Source: an uncultured Oscillospiraceae bacterium (GTDB lineage: Bacteria; Bacillota; Clostridia; Oscillospirales; Oscillospiraceae). From it: DNA of 42,211 nt. Both the position numbers and the translations under genes were made by a program. The DNA lies in assembly GCA_934567355.1 (NCBI GenBank), contig CAKTJC010000024.1, positions 1-42,211 of the forward strand. Direction: 5' to 3'. Below are positions 1 through 6,529 of the stretch, in pieces (positions within the stretch are counted from its first letter, which is position 1; the number at the start of each line of letters is the position of its first letter). The notes under the pieces are model-generated. The model did not search any database. It saw only the letters and a list, made by a program, of their open reading frames with translations, and was not told where the DNA came from.

Positions 1-22
1 GAAATACATACAGTATTCCTCC
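1..22 (-). other. Start of a gene running off the left edge
   Basis: On the minus strand a GGAGG (18-22) stands 8 nt before an ATG (7-9), and the frame leaves the window after three codons. This is the normal spacing for a ribosome binding site in this genome, so a minus-strand gene probably begins here. Nothing can be said of its product. The next 150 bases (23-173) show no open frame I can support. Confidence 0.4.
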
Positions 23-173
23 ATTTTTCATCCTTTGCCTGGGAACAAAATCCCTCGCTACCAGCTCTTGCCGATTTAATCAGAGCTTCCCTAAAAAAAT
101 GACACCTTTTGCATTTTAATTTAGCGAACAGGGAATATCTGCTCACGCATGAAAGAATACAAAACCGCAAAAT

Positions 174-199
174 CCCCCGAAACCTTCGGATTTCGGGGG
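174..199 (-). terminator. Rho-independent terminator of the Nudix gene
   Basis: CCCCCGAAA (174-182) pairs perfectly with TTTCGGGGG (191-199) around an 8-nt loop. Read on the minus strand the stem is followed by ATTTTGCGGTTTTG. It lies just past the stop codon of the minus-strand Nudix gene. Confidence 0.8.
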
Positions 200-208
200 A
201 GAAGCAGC

Positions 209-718
209 TTATCGATGCAGCTTTGATATGTATTCTTTCAGGGCTGCTGCATCCCTGGCCTGGAGGAACATCCTCTGCGTAGTGGTGTGTTTTGGCTCTG
301 CAATAAGCCGAAGCATATCTTCCAGTGTGTGCCACTGTACGGCTGTTCCGTTTCTCAGTTCATCCTCTGTCAATTGTGCAGCCTGTGCAGGATGGCTGGT
401 AGCAACAACGTAATAGTAGGAACGGCAGGTATAATCCTGATGTGCACGGTTTTCGGAGACAAATCCCAGCTCCTCAACATGATCGCAGGAGCATCCGGTT
501 TCCTCGAAAATTTCTCGCCGCAACGCGGCAAGAGAATCCTCTCCTTCTTCGATACCGCCTCCGGGCAAACTGTAAAGGCCAAATTTCTCTGCGTACATCA
601 CGGCGTACAGTCCATCCTGATTCTTCACGATCGCGCGTGCTGTCAGCCTTGGCGGCCGTATGGATGTGCCGTCCAGTCCGAGAATTATTTTATCATTTAT
701 TTCACACAGACATTTCAT
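209..718 (-). CDS. Nudix hydrolase
   Basis: A 169-aa Nudix family hydrolase, which would split a nucleoside diphosphate linked to another group; the substrate cannot be read from the sequence. The Nudix box is complete: GGGIEEGE followed by REIFEETG, with the metal-binding RExxEE glutamates present. The frame is open further upstream, but I chose the ATG at 718 because GGAGGA lies just before it and the protein family aligns from about there. It is a monocistronic minus-strand gene with its own terminator and a TATAAT box upstream at 816-821. A 16-nt element repeated elsewhere in the window lies between that box and the gene. Confidence 0.85.
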   Translation of the reverse strand: MKCLCEINDKIILGLDGTSIRPPRLTARAIVKNQDGLYAVMYAEKFGLYSLPGGGIEEGEDSLAALRREIFEETGCSCDHVEELGFVSENRAHQDYTCRSYYYVVATSHPAQAAQLTEDELRNGTAVQWHTLEDMLRLIAEPKHTTTQRMFLQARDAAALKEYISKLHR

Positions 719-791
719 AAAAGTCCTCCGCTCAAATACCTGTATTATAACAGCCTTGGCATGGTAAAATAGAAAATATTGACCATAAACC

Positions 792-821
792 ACGCAACTA
801 TCGGTTGATTCCTGTATTATA
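792..821 (-). promoter_or_regulatory. Promoter -10 box plus repeated CAACTATCGGTTG element
   Basis: On the minus strand TATAAT (816-821) is followed directly by CAACCGATAGTTG (795-807), an inverted repeat with 4-bp arms around a 5-nt loop that would lie at about the transcription start. No good -35 box is seen (TTAGCT at the right distance). The same 16 nt, acgcaactatcggttg (792-807), recur at 38522-38537. This looks like an operator or an activator-dependent promoter for the Nudix gene. Confidence 0.45.
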
Positions 822-905
822 CCGAATTTTAGAAGTGAAGCTAAAAACCACCTTTACTTGCTTCTTTATGTCTGATCAGAAGCCCCCATCTTTGCTTAAA
901 ATGAA

Positions 906-1439
906 TTACAGTGCCGTTCCTTTCTTTGGAATATAAAATTTACTCATATCTGCATGTTCCAGCTCTAGGAGCCTGCGTTTCTTATCGATGCCGCCTGCAT
1001 AGCCGGTCAGGCTGCCATCCGTACCGACGACACGGTGGCAGGGGATGATGATAGAAATCTCATTGTGTCCCACTGCACCGCCTACTGCCTGGGCAGACAT
1101 TTGCAGAAGCCCCTGCTTTTGAGCAAGCTGCCGCGCAATTTCGCCGTAGGTTATGGTCTGTCCGTAAGGAATCTGCAAAAGAATCTCCCACACGGCCTGA
1201 CGGAATAAAGAGCCAACCGGGTGCAGCGGCGGAAGCCTCTGTGGCTCATTGCCCGCAAAATAAAGGTCAAGCCAGCGCCTGGTCTCCGAAAGAATAGGAG
1301 AGTTCTGCTCGATATGCTCCTTGGGCAGATTGTCGGCAAAATATTTTTCCCCATCAAACCATAGGCCGGTCAATCCGATTTCGTCCGCTGCCAGCAGAAT
1401 TCCGCCCAGAGGCGAATCGTAATGCTGAATAAATGTCAT
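906..1439 (-). CDS. ogt: Methylated-DNA--protein-cysteine methyltransferase
   Basis: A 177-aa suicide DNA-repair protein that moves the alkyl group from O6-alkylguanine (or O4-alkylthymine) to its own cysteine. The active-site motif IIIPCHRVVG is present, with the acceptor at Cys134 counted from the ATG at 1439. It is followed by TGYAGG, typical of the C-terminal domain, and the helix-turn-helix region with SAQAVGGAVGHN precedes it. A GTG three codons upstream overlaps the ribosome binding site GAGGTG, so the ATG is the better start. The length fits the single-subunit Ogt class without an AraC-like Ada domain. It is a single gene on the minus strand between the Nudix gene and the rpsI terminator. 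Confidence 0.93.
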   Translation of the reverse strand: MTFIQHYDSPLGGILLAADEIGLTGLWFDGEKYFADNLPKEHIEQNSPILSETRRWLDLYFAGNEPQRLPPLHPVGSLFRQAVWEILLQIPYGQTITYGEIARQLAQKQGLLQMSAQAVGGAVGHNEISIIIPCHRVVGTDGSLTGYAGGIDKKRRLLELEHADMSKFYIPKKGTAL

Positions 1440-1616
1440 TGTTTGCACCTCTGTTTCGTTCGCTTCAACTTGAAATGCGCAGTTAATATTATATTTTCAA
1501 AAAATATTGTACTGTATTTTTCGGTAATAGTCCAGTCCATATTTCAGAGGATCAAGACAACGCGATATGCGATTGAGCCTGCGATAGTTGTTATAGTTTG
1601 ATAATAGAAAGTATCG

Positions 1617-1650
1617 AAAAAATCCCCGGAATCCTGAAGATTCCGAGGAT
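1617..1650 (-). terminator. Terminator of the rplM-rpsI operon
   Basis: On the minus strand ATCCTCGGAATC and GATTCCGGGGAT form a 12-bp stem with one mismatch around a short loop (1623-1650), followed by six T (1617-1622). It lies about 30 nt past the rpsI stop codon. Confidence 0.85.
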
Positions 1651-1682
1651 TTGATTTGAAATGCTGAAAGAAAAGCAGAAAA

Positions 1683-2087
1683 TCAGCGCTTGCTGAACTG
1701 GGGAGCCCGACGGGCAGCCTTCAAGCCGTACTTCTTTCTTTCCTTCATTCTGGGGTCGCGGGTCATGAAACCGGCGGCCTTCAGAGCGGGACGATACTCG
1801 GGGTTCAGGACGACCAGAGCACGGGCAATGCCGTGACGGATGGCGCCAGCCTGACCGGAAACGCCGCCGCCCACAACAGAAACGACAACATCAACCTTGC
1901 CCAGCAGCTCGGTGGTGTTCAGGGGCTGACGGACGACCAGCTTCAGGGTTTCCAGACCAAAGTAATCGTCGATGTCGCGGCCATTGATGGTGATCGCGCC
2001 GGTGCCGTTCTCGTAAACGCGAACGCGGGCGATGCTGGACTTACGACGGCCAGTGCCGTAAAAATACTTCTTCTTGCTCTCGTACAT
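1683..2087 (-). CDS. rpsI: 30S ribosomal protein S9
   Basis: A 134-aa small-subunit protein whose C-terminal tail reaches toward the P-site tRNA. The conserved start [13 protein letters not shown], the motif [19 protein letters not shown] and the basic tail ending FSKR are all present. It is the second gene of the classic L13-S9 pair, 16 nt after rplM on the minus strand. In most Clostridia the pair follows truA and the ecf genes; here it stands alone with its own promoter, while truA is 18 kb away. Confidence 0.97.
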   Translation of the reverse strand: MYESKKKYFYGTGRRKSSIARVRVYENGTGAITINGRDIDDYFGLETLKLVVRQPLNTTELLGKVDVVVSVVGGGVSGQAGAIRHGIARALVVLNPEYRPALKAAGFMTRDPRMKERKKYGLKAARRAPQFSKR

Positions 2088-2103
2088 AGTATGTTACCTC
2101 CAA

Positions 2104-2535
2104 TTAGTCCAAAGTCCAGGCTTCGGGCTTCTGGGCAGCATGAGGATGCTCAGCGCCCTTGTACAGGTGCAGACGGGTCATGCAGCTGCGGCCCAGGGTG
2201 TTCTTGGGCAGCATACCCTTGACGGCCAGCTCCATGGCGTAATCGGAGCGGTTCTCCATCATGGTGCGTGCCTTGGTCTCCTTCAGGCCGCCAATCCAGC
2301 CGGAGACACGGTAGTAGACCTTCTGCTCAGCCTTCTTGCCGGTCAGAACAGCCTTGTCGGTGTTGATGATGATGACGTTGTCGCCGCAGTCAACATTGGG
2401 AGTAAAATCGACCTTGTGCTTGCCGCGCAGCAGGTTGGCAGCGATAACAGCGGTACGGCCCAGGGGCTTGCCGGCTGCATCGATGACATACCACTTACGC
2501 TCCAGGGTCTCCTTCTTAGCGAGGGTAGTGGACAT
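2104..2535 (-). CDS. rplM: 50S ribosomal protein L13
   Basis: A 143-aa large-subunit assembly protein. The N-terminal ERKWYVIDAAGKPLGR and the later GDNVIIINTDK and KVYYRVSGWIGG are characteristic, as is RSCMTRLHLYKGAEHPHAAQ near the C-terminus. The frame is open for 15 codons upstream, but the ATG at 2535 has GGAGGA at the right distance and starts the family-typical MSTT. A strong sigma-A promoter lies 80-100 nt upstream, making rplM-rpsI a two-gene operon. Confidence 0.97.
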   Translation of the reverse strand: MSTTLAKKETLERKWYVIDAAGKPLGRTAVIAANLLRGKHKVDFTPNVDCGDNVIIINTDKAVLTGKKAEQKVYYRVSGWIGGLKETKARTMMENRSDYAMELAVKGMLPKNTLGRSCMTRLHLYKGAEHPHAAQKPEAWTLD

Positions 2536-2612
2536 ATGCGTTCCTCCAATTAGGTAAAATATTTTGACTTTTTCTGACATTTGCAGTACAATAGCCTGCG
2601 AACACGAAAGTG

Positions 2613-2641
2613 TTTATATCATATTCAAAATCAAATGTCAA
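2613..2641 (-). promoter_or_regulatory. Sigma-A promoter of rplM-rpsI
   Basis: On the minus strand TTGACA (2636-2641), 17 nt, TATAAA (2613-2618). The near-consensus match and exact spacing suit a ribosomal protein operon. The leader to the rplM start would be about 70 nt. Confidence 0.8.
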
Positions 2642-2684
2642 CACTGTTTTTCTAAAAAATCGTGCAGCACATAATAATCTCTTA

Positions 2685-2721
2685 AATTCTCTTGAATGCT
2701 CCTGAATTCTCTTAAATGCTC
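2685..2721 (+). repeat. Two 17-bp direct repeats in the ttcA leader
   Basis: AATTCTCTTGAATGCTC (2685-2701) and AATTCTCTTAAATGCTC (2705-2721) differ at one position and are 20 bp apart, about two helical turns. They lie between the rplM promoter and the ttcA ribosome binding site, so they could be a regulator site or a chance expansion of an AT-rich stretch. Confidence 0.5.
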
Positions 2722-2760
2722 ACTGCACATTTTTTCTTGATTTTGGAGGAAAAACACACA

Positions 2761-3501
2761 ATGCAAAAGCTGATGGGACTTGTCCGCCGCTGTGTGGAGG
2801 ACTATAATATGATTGAGGAAGGGGACGCAATTGCAGTCGGCGTATCCGGCGGAAAGGATTCTCTGGTTCTTCTGACCTTGCTGGCAGGGCTGCGAGGCTA
2901 CTACAATAAACCGTTCCAGCTCGGCGCGATTACGATCGACATGGGACTGGGCATGGATTACAGCGAAATTTCCAGGCTCTGCCAGGAATTGGACGTTCCC
3001 TACAGCATCGTTAAAACGGAAATTGCCTCCATTATTTTTGACTATCGCAAGGAGAAAAATCCCTGCTCCATGTGCTCTAAAATGCGCCGCGGGGCACTGA
3101 ACCAAGCGCTTCTGGAGCAGGGCTACAACAAGCTTGCCCTGGGGCACCATTATGATGATGCCGTGGAGACCTTCCTGATGTCGCTGATATTCGAAGGCCG
3201 CATCAGCTGCTTTCAGCCGGTGACCAATCTGGATCGCACCGGCGTGATTCAGATACGCCCCATGCTGTATATTCACGAAAAAACGGTGGATCATTTTGCC
3301 CAGCAGCGAAATTTGCCGGTGCTGACCAACCGCTGCCCGGTGGATAAGCACACCAAGCGGGAAGAGGTCAAGGAGCTCATCTTTGATCTTGTGAAGACCT
3401 ACCCCGATTTGAAAGAGCGCATTTTCGGCGCCATGCAGCGCTATCCGCTGGCAGCATGGCAGCCACAGGGACGCTATAAGCGTCCGAAGGATGGAAAATG
3501 A
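2761..3501 (+). CDS. ttcA: tRNA 2-thiocytidine synthetase TtcA
   Basis: A 246-aa PP-loop ATPase of the TtcA type, which in the known family makes 2-thiocytidine at position 32 of tRNA using an iron-sulfur cluster. The PP-loop SGGKDS is at residues 29-34. Cys102 and Cys105 (CSMC) plus Cys192 (RCPVDKH) match the three cysteines that hold the 4Fe-4S cluster in TtcA. LGHHYDDAVETF is also diagnostic. The start at 2761 has GGAGGA 10 nt before it; an open frame of 15 codons upstream is ignored. Its last codons (3475-3495) are repeated at 4668-4688 just before the Nudix gene, which suggests ttcA originally ended there, translationally coupled to that gene. Confidence 0.9.
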   Translation: MQKLMGLVRRCVEDYNMIEEGDAIAVGVSGGKDSLVLLTLLAGLRGYYNKPFQLGAITIDMGLGMDYSEISRLCQELDVPYSIVKTEIASIIFDYRKEKNPCSMCSKMRRGALNQALLEQGYNKLALGHHYDDAVETFLMSLIFEGRISCFQPVTNLDRTGVIQIRPMLYIHEKTVDHFAQQRNLPVLTNRCPVDKHTKREEVKELIFDLVKTYPDLKERIFGAMQRYPLAAWQPQGRYKRPKDGK

Positions 3502-3506
3502 AAAGT

Positions 3507-3536
3507 GCCGCAGCAAACGTGGTGGTTTGCTGCGGC
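3507..3536. terminator. Bidirectional terminator between ttcA and the inverted gene
   Basis: GCCGCAGCAAAC (3507-3518) and GTTTGCTGCGGC (3525-3536) form a perfect 12-bp stem with a 6-nt loop. On the minus strand it is followed by ACTTTTCATTTT, so it fits best as the terminator of the minus-strand gene 3544-4113. On the plus strand the T-tract is weaker (gagtgttattta), but it can also end ttcA. Confidence 0.75.
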
Positions 3537-3543
3537 CTGAGTG

Positions 3544-4113
3544 TTATTTATAGCCAAGATGCACATTAGGGTTCTGTTGCCGGATATAGCCCATAATTTT
3601 TGATACATCTGCGTCCGACTGGCCACCCTTTTTCAATTCACATAGCACACAGGTCTTTCCATTGGTTAAGACGGCTTCGAGATGGCGACCATCTTCAACA
3701 GAGTTGGTTTTGTGGATGTTTTCATAAACCCTTGAGATTTCATTGTAGCCTACTGGTCGCTCTTTTTTCTTGCCGAAGATGAACTTCTCTCCAAGGCGGA
3801 CATTGTCGCCAACCATAGAGCAGCTGTGAGAAAAGTCGGCCAAGAGCACTTGCAGTTCACCGGTGGATTCTATCTCCTGAATGTAGGCCTTAAACTTTTT
3901 AGAAGACGAGATTCCCTCCCAAATTACCGCGCATCCCCCAAAAAACGTGGCAAGAGAGAAAATTACGCCAACGACAGAAGAATCAAACGGTTTGATTCCT
4001 GACGTGAGCAAGACCGCGCCTAGACCGGCAATAGCTGCCCCAAATATTGGTGACCAGCGGAGTGTGGGATCCTTGATATATCCTACGAGGTCTTCCTTTG
4101 ATGATGTCAACAT
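3544..4113 (-). CDS. Unrecognised two-helix membrane protein
   Basis: A 189-aa protein I do not recognise. Residues about 21-40 and 45-68 are hydrophobic and probably form a membrane hairpin near the N-terminus; the remaining ~120 residues are soluble, alternate short strands and a final helix, and end PNVHLGYK. The C-terminal part has the look of a small PH-like or YcxB-like fold, but that is only an impression. The start has a perfect AAGGAGGT, a consensus promoter stands 24 nt upstream, and a strong hairpin follows the stop. It lies antisense within the ttcA-dusB region, inside the scar of a tandem duplication, and its AT content is higher than that of its neighbours. It is therefore probably an acquired single-gene cassette. 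Confidence 0.75.
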   Translation of the reverse strand: MLTSSKEDLVGYIKDPTLRWSPIFGAAIAGLGAVLLTSGIKPFDSSVVGVIFSLATFFGGCAVIWEGISSSKKFKAYIQEIESTGELQVLLADFSHSCSMVGDNVRLGEKFIFGKKKERPVGYNEISRVYENIHKTNSVEDGRHLEAVLTNGKTCVLCELKKGGQSDADVSKIMGYIRQQNPNVHLGYK

Positions 4114-4136
4114 ACAACTACCTCCTTTTCTTCGTC

Positions 4137-4165
4137 ATAATAGCACATACATATATGTGTGTCAA
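4137..4165 (-). promoter_or_regulatory. Sigma-A promoter with inverted repeat in the spacer
   Basis: On the minus strand TTGACA (4160-4165), 17 nt, TATTAT (4137-4142), a near-perfect sigma-A promoter for the 189-aa gene. The spacer contains an inverted repeat, CACATA-N4-TATGTG (4144-4159), well placed to be a repressor operator. Confidence 0.75.
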
Positions 4166-4237
4166 CAATATTAACTAGACACAATACACGCAGAGCTCTG
4201 TTTGAACCACCAGAATTTGGGAAATAACGGATAAAAA

Positions 4238-4500
4238 ATGATAAAAGGAATTTCACATTAGGTGATTGTGGTGCATCCTCCCAATCCGAGGCTGTTTGAA
4301 CAGTCAGGTTTTATTCTCAATGACAACACGTGATAGTGGAAGGAGTCACAGATGAGGCACTTTTGAAGGAGGCTCAGAAGGCTATCCACACCGGCGACCG
4401 GTCGAAAAAGAAGTGGCATCTGCACCTTTGCGGCGCGGTGTGGGCGGCGGGCAGTGCACTGCTGACGGGGCTTACCTGGCTGATTACGGTGTTGTTTTAA
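4238..4500 (+). pseudogene. Decayed copy of the 86-aa membrane protein gene at 5214
   Basis: Read from the ATG at 4238 the sequence gives MIKGISH, a stop, then VIVVH and LFEQ, matching MVKGISRQVIVVH and LFEQ of the intact gene at 5214. After a second stop and a +2 shift it resumes as VEGVTDEALLKEAQKAI and ends WLITVLF with a TAA, matching VTDEALLKEAEQAI and WLIAALL of the intact protein. The length is 263 bp against 261 bp. No ribosome binding site is visible. It is a dead paralog left by a local duplication. Confidence 0.9.
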
Positions 4501-4502
4501 GG

Positions 4503-4531
4503 TTGCGAAACTGCCCGATTTGTGATACAAT
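4503..4531 (+). promoter_or_regulatory. Promoter ahead of the Nudix-dusB operon
   Basis: TTGCGA (4503-4508), 17 nt, TACAAT (4526-4531). It lies just past the dead membrane-protein copy and would transcribe the dusB-head remnant and then the Nudix gene, the 86-aa gene and dusB. It may explain why the operon survives behind the ttcA terminator. Confidence 0.6.
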
Positions 4532-4600
4532 TCCCCATATTGTTGCGGGCGGCGCGGCACTGCCCGCATGGAAATTCCCCCTGCGGATGAAGTGTTTGCA

Positions 4601-4667
4601 TTGCAAATGGCACGATCGAAATGAAAAATCCGGTATTTCTTGCCCTTTGGCCGGTGCGACTGACCGT
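4601..4667 (+). pseudogene. Remnant of the dusB 5' end joined to the ttcA 3' end
   Basis: From TTG at 4601 the reading gives QMARSK, then after a one-base deletion NPVFLA, then after another one-base deletion LAGATD. This follows QIGSLQ, NPLFLA, MAGVTD at the start of intact DusB (5498-5563). TTTCTTGCCC (4636-4645) and GGCCGGTG are identical in both copies. At about 4664 the match to dusB stops and a match to the last codons of ttcA begins. The junction is what a tandem duplication of ttcA-tail to dusB-head would leave. Confidence 0.75.
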
Positions 4668-4688
4668 TATAAGCGTCCGAAGGATGGA
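4668..4688 (+). repeat. 21-nt repeat of the ttcA 3' end
   Basis: The 21 nt at 4668-4688 are identical to 3475-3495, the codons for YKRPKDG at the C-terminus of TtcA. In this second copy the frame continues for four codons and ends in a TGA (4701-4703) that overlaps the ATG of the Nudix gene (TGATG). This suggests it is the original coupled ttcA-Nudix junction. Confidence 0.85.
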
Positions 4689-4702
4689 GAGGAGAATAAT
4701 TG

Positions 4703-5164
4703 ATGGGATATATCATGGATCTGCGGAAAATCGTAGGGCATCGCCCGTTGCTGCAGGTAGGAGCCAGCGTTATTGTGGAAGATGTGCAGGGGAGAGTGCT
4801 GCTGCAAAAGCGAACAGACAACCATTGCTGGGGCTACGCCGGAGGCTCAACAGAGCTGGATGAGCGGGTAGAAGACGCGGCGGCCCGGGAGCTGTTGGAG
4901 GAAACCGGCTTGGTTGCCAACAAGCTGGAACTTTTTGGCGTTTTCTCCGGTCCGGAGCTGCACTATATCTATCCGAATGGTGATGAAGTATCCAACATCG
5001 ATGTGGTATTTCTGTGCCGGGACTATTCCGGTACGCTGCGCTGCCAGCAGGAGGAATCCGAGGCGCTTCGCTTTTTTGAGGCGGGAAAACTGCCGGAGAA
5101 GCTGTCGCCGCCCATTGTGATCCCGCTTAAAGCCTGGGAACGCAAACGGCTGGGGCAGGAATAA
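4703..5164 (+). CDS. Nudix hydrolase
   Basis: A 153-aa Nudix hydrolase. The box is complete: GGSTELDE then RELLEETGL, with the RExxEE metal ligands. The preceding VLLQKRTDNHCWG is typical of housekeeping Nudix proteins that clean modified or excess nucleotides; the substrate is unknown. I chose the ATG at 4703, which overlaps the TGA of the ttcA-tail repeat and has GGAGAGGAG upstream; a TTG one codon earlier is also possible. It is first in an apparent operon with the 86-aa protein and dusB. It is not a close relative of the Nudix protein at 209-718. Confidence 0.88.
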   Translation: MGYIMDLRKIVGHRPLLQVGASVIVEDVQGRVLLQKRTDNHCWGYAGGSTELDERVEDAAARELLEETGLVANKLELFGVFSGPELHYIYPNGDEVSNIDVVFLCRDYSGTLRCQQEESEALRFFEAGKLPEKLSPPIVIPLKAWERKRLGQE

Positions 5165-5213
5165 ATCTCCATTTTTTCGGATATGCTTCCTTTCAGGAAA
5201 AGGAGGCCAAAAC

Positions 5214-5474
5214 ATGGTAAAAGGAATTTCCAGGCAGGTCATTGTTGTCCACGCGCCGGAGCCGAAGCTTTTTGAGCAGGCGATTTTTATTTTGAAAGAG
5301 GATGCCGCCCAGGCAGGAGTTACTGATGAAGCGCTGCTGAAAGAGGCAGAGCAGGCGATCCGCATGGGCGAGCGGCTGCCGAAAAAGCGAAAGCTCTTCT
5401 GCTATGGTGCATTCTGGGCAGCGATCGGAGCCTCGGTCACGGGTATTTTCTGGCTGATTGCCGCACTGTTGTAA
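5214..5474 (+). CDS. Small conserved membrane protein, function unknown
   Basis: An 86-aa protein with a soluble N-terminal part (VIVVHAPEPKLFEQ, then a helix rich in Glu and Ala) and one hydrophobic segment at about residues 62-86 that forms the C-terminus, so probably tail-anchored with the N-terminus in the cytoplasm. AAGGAGG lies 8 nt before the ATG. It sits between a Nudix gene and dusB, 23 nt before dusB, and a decayed copy lies at 4238-4500. That two copies once existed shows the gene was carried with its neighbours in the duplication. I do not recognise a function. Confidence 0.8.
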   Translation: MVKGISRQVIVVHAPEPKLFEQAIFILKEDAAQAGVTDEALLKEAEQAIRMGERLPKKRKLFCYGAFWAAIGASVTGIFWLIAALL

Positions 5475-5497
5475 CCCCCATTGAAAGAGAGAAAAAT

Positions 5498-6463
5498 ATG
5501 CAAATTGGATCACTTCAGGTTGACAACCCCCTGTTTCTTGCCCCCATGGCCGGTGTGACCGACTGGGCGTTCCGCACCGTCTGTGCCGAGCTGGGAGCGG
5601 GGGGCACTGTGACGGAAATGGTATCTTCCCGCGCGCTTGTGTACCGGGATAAAAAGAGCGCGAAGCTCCTGAGGAAAAACAAGGGCTGCATCTGCGGTGC
5701 TCAGATTTTCGGAAACGATCCGCAGGTGATGGCGGAGGGCGCTCGTCTGGCGTTGGAGATTTCCGGCTGCGACTTCATCGATATTAACATGGGCTGCCCC
5801 ATGCCGAAGGTCGCCAATTCCGGCGACGGCTGCGGGCTGATGCGCACGCCGGAGCTGGCAGGGGAGATCGTGACCGCTGTCAGCAAAGCGGTGGATGTAC
5901 CGGTTACCGTCAAATGCCGCCTGGGGTGGGACAAGGGCAGCATCAATGTGCTGGACTTTACCCGGCGGATGCAGGACTGCGGCGCTTCGCTGATTACCGT
6001 CCACGGCCGCACCCGCAGCATGCTCTACACCGGTGTTGCGGACTGGGACACCATCCGCAAGGTAAAGGAGCAACTGTCTATCCCGGTCATTGCCAACGGG
6101 GATATTACCGATGCACAAACTGCCCTGCGCTGCAAAAAATGGACGGGAGCGGACGGCCTGATGGTCGGCAGAAGTACCTTCGGCGACCCCTGGATATTCC
6201 GGGAGATAAACGAAGCGCTGGCCGGGATGCCCATTACTCCCCGCCCTGCTTTGAAAGACCGGGTTGCCGTAGCAGTTAAGCAATTTGAGCTTGCCGAGCA
6301 GGATCTGGGTGAACATATCGCCTGCCTGCAGGCAAGGAAGCATTTCGCCTGGTACCTGCGCGGCGTCCCGCACAGCAGCTTCTACAAGAATGAAATATCC
6401 TCCCTGAATACCATGGAAGATATCTACCGGGTTGCAAGGGATATTGTGCGAGATTTGGGCTGA
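5498..6463 (+). CDS. dusB: tRNA-dihydrouridine synthase
   Basis: A 321-aa flavoprotein that reduces uridine to dihydrouridine in tRNA. The TIM barrel shows the usual signatures: FLAPMAGVTD at the N-terminus, DINMGCPMPKV with catalytic Cys100, VTVKCRLGWD, ITVHGRTR, VIANGDI and GLMVGRS for FMN binding. The C-terminal helical domain follows. GAAAGAGAG precedes the ATG. It is the last gene of the Nudix operon and ends at a hairpin that overlaps the next gene. The head of a second, dead copy lies at 4601-4667. Confidence 0.94.
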   Translation: MQIGSLQVDNPLFLAPMAGVTDWAFRTVCAELGAGGTVTEMVSSRALVYRDKKSAKLLRKNKGCICGAQIFGNDPQVMAEGARLALEISGCDFIDINMGCPMPKVANSGDGCGLMRTPELAGEIVTAVSKAVDVPVTVKCRLGWDKGSINVLDFTRRMQDCGASLITVHGRTRSMLYTGVADWDTIRKVKEQLSIPVIANGDITDAQTALRCKKWTGADGLMVGRSTFGDPWIFREINEALAGMPITPRPALKDRVAVAVKQFELAEQDLGEHIACLQARKHFAWYLRGVPHSSFYKNEISSLNTMEDIYRVARDIVRDLG

Positions 6464-6481
6464 AAAGTCGAATAAAAAGAG

Positions 6482-6529
6482 AAACGCTTCATATCCTAGT
6501 CACTGAGGTGAGGGTATGAGGCGTTTTTT
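6482..6529 (+). terminator. Terminator hairpin overlapping the start of the M23 peptidase gene
   Basis: AAACGCTTCATATCC (6482-6496) pairs with GGGTATGAGGCGTTT (6512-6526) over 15 bp with two G-U pairs, and the run TTTTTT (6524-6529) follows. The 15-nt loop carries GAGGTGA, the ribosome binding site of the next gene, and the 3' arm contains its ATG (6516-6518). It can end dusB transcription and at the same time hide the start codon. Confidence 0.8.

Noticed and set aside
2638..3516. A 292-codon minus-strand frame opposite ttcA
   Set aside because: No start site with a ribosome binding site and no recognisable motif; it mirrors the ttcA codons.
4503..4703. A TTG-started frame with CPIC and CLHC, like a small zinc ribbon
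   Set aside because: No ribosome binding site, the second CxxC lies on the dusB-head remnant in another frame, and the end is the ttcA tail. I read it as chance in a rearranged stretch.
4258..4821. A 187-codon minus-strand frame across the decayed region
   Set aside because: Crosses the pseudogenes and the start of the Nudix gene; composition is random-like with many Arg, Ser and Cys.
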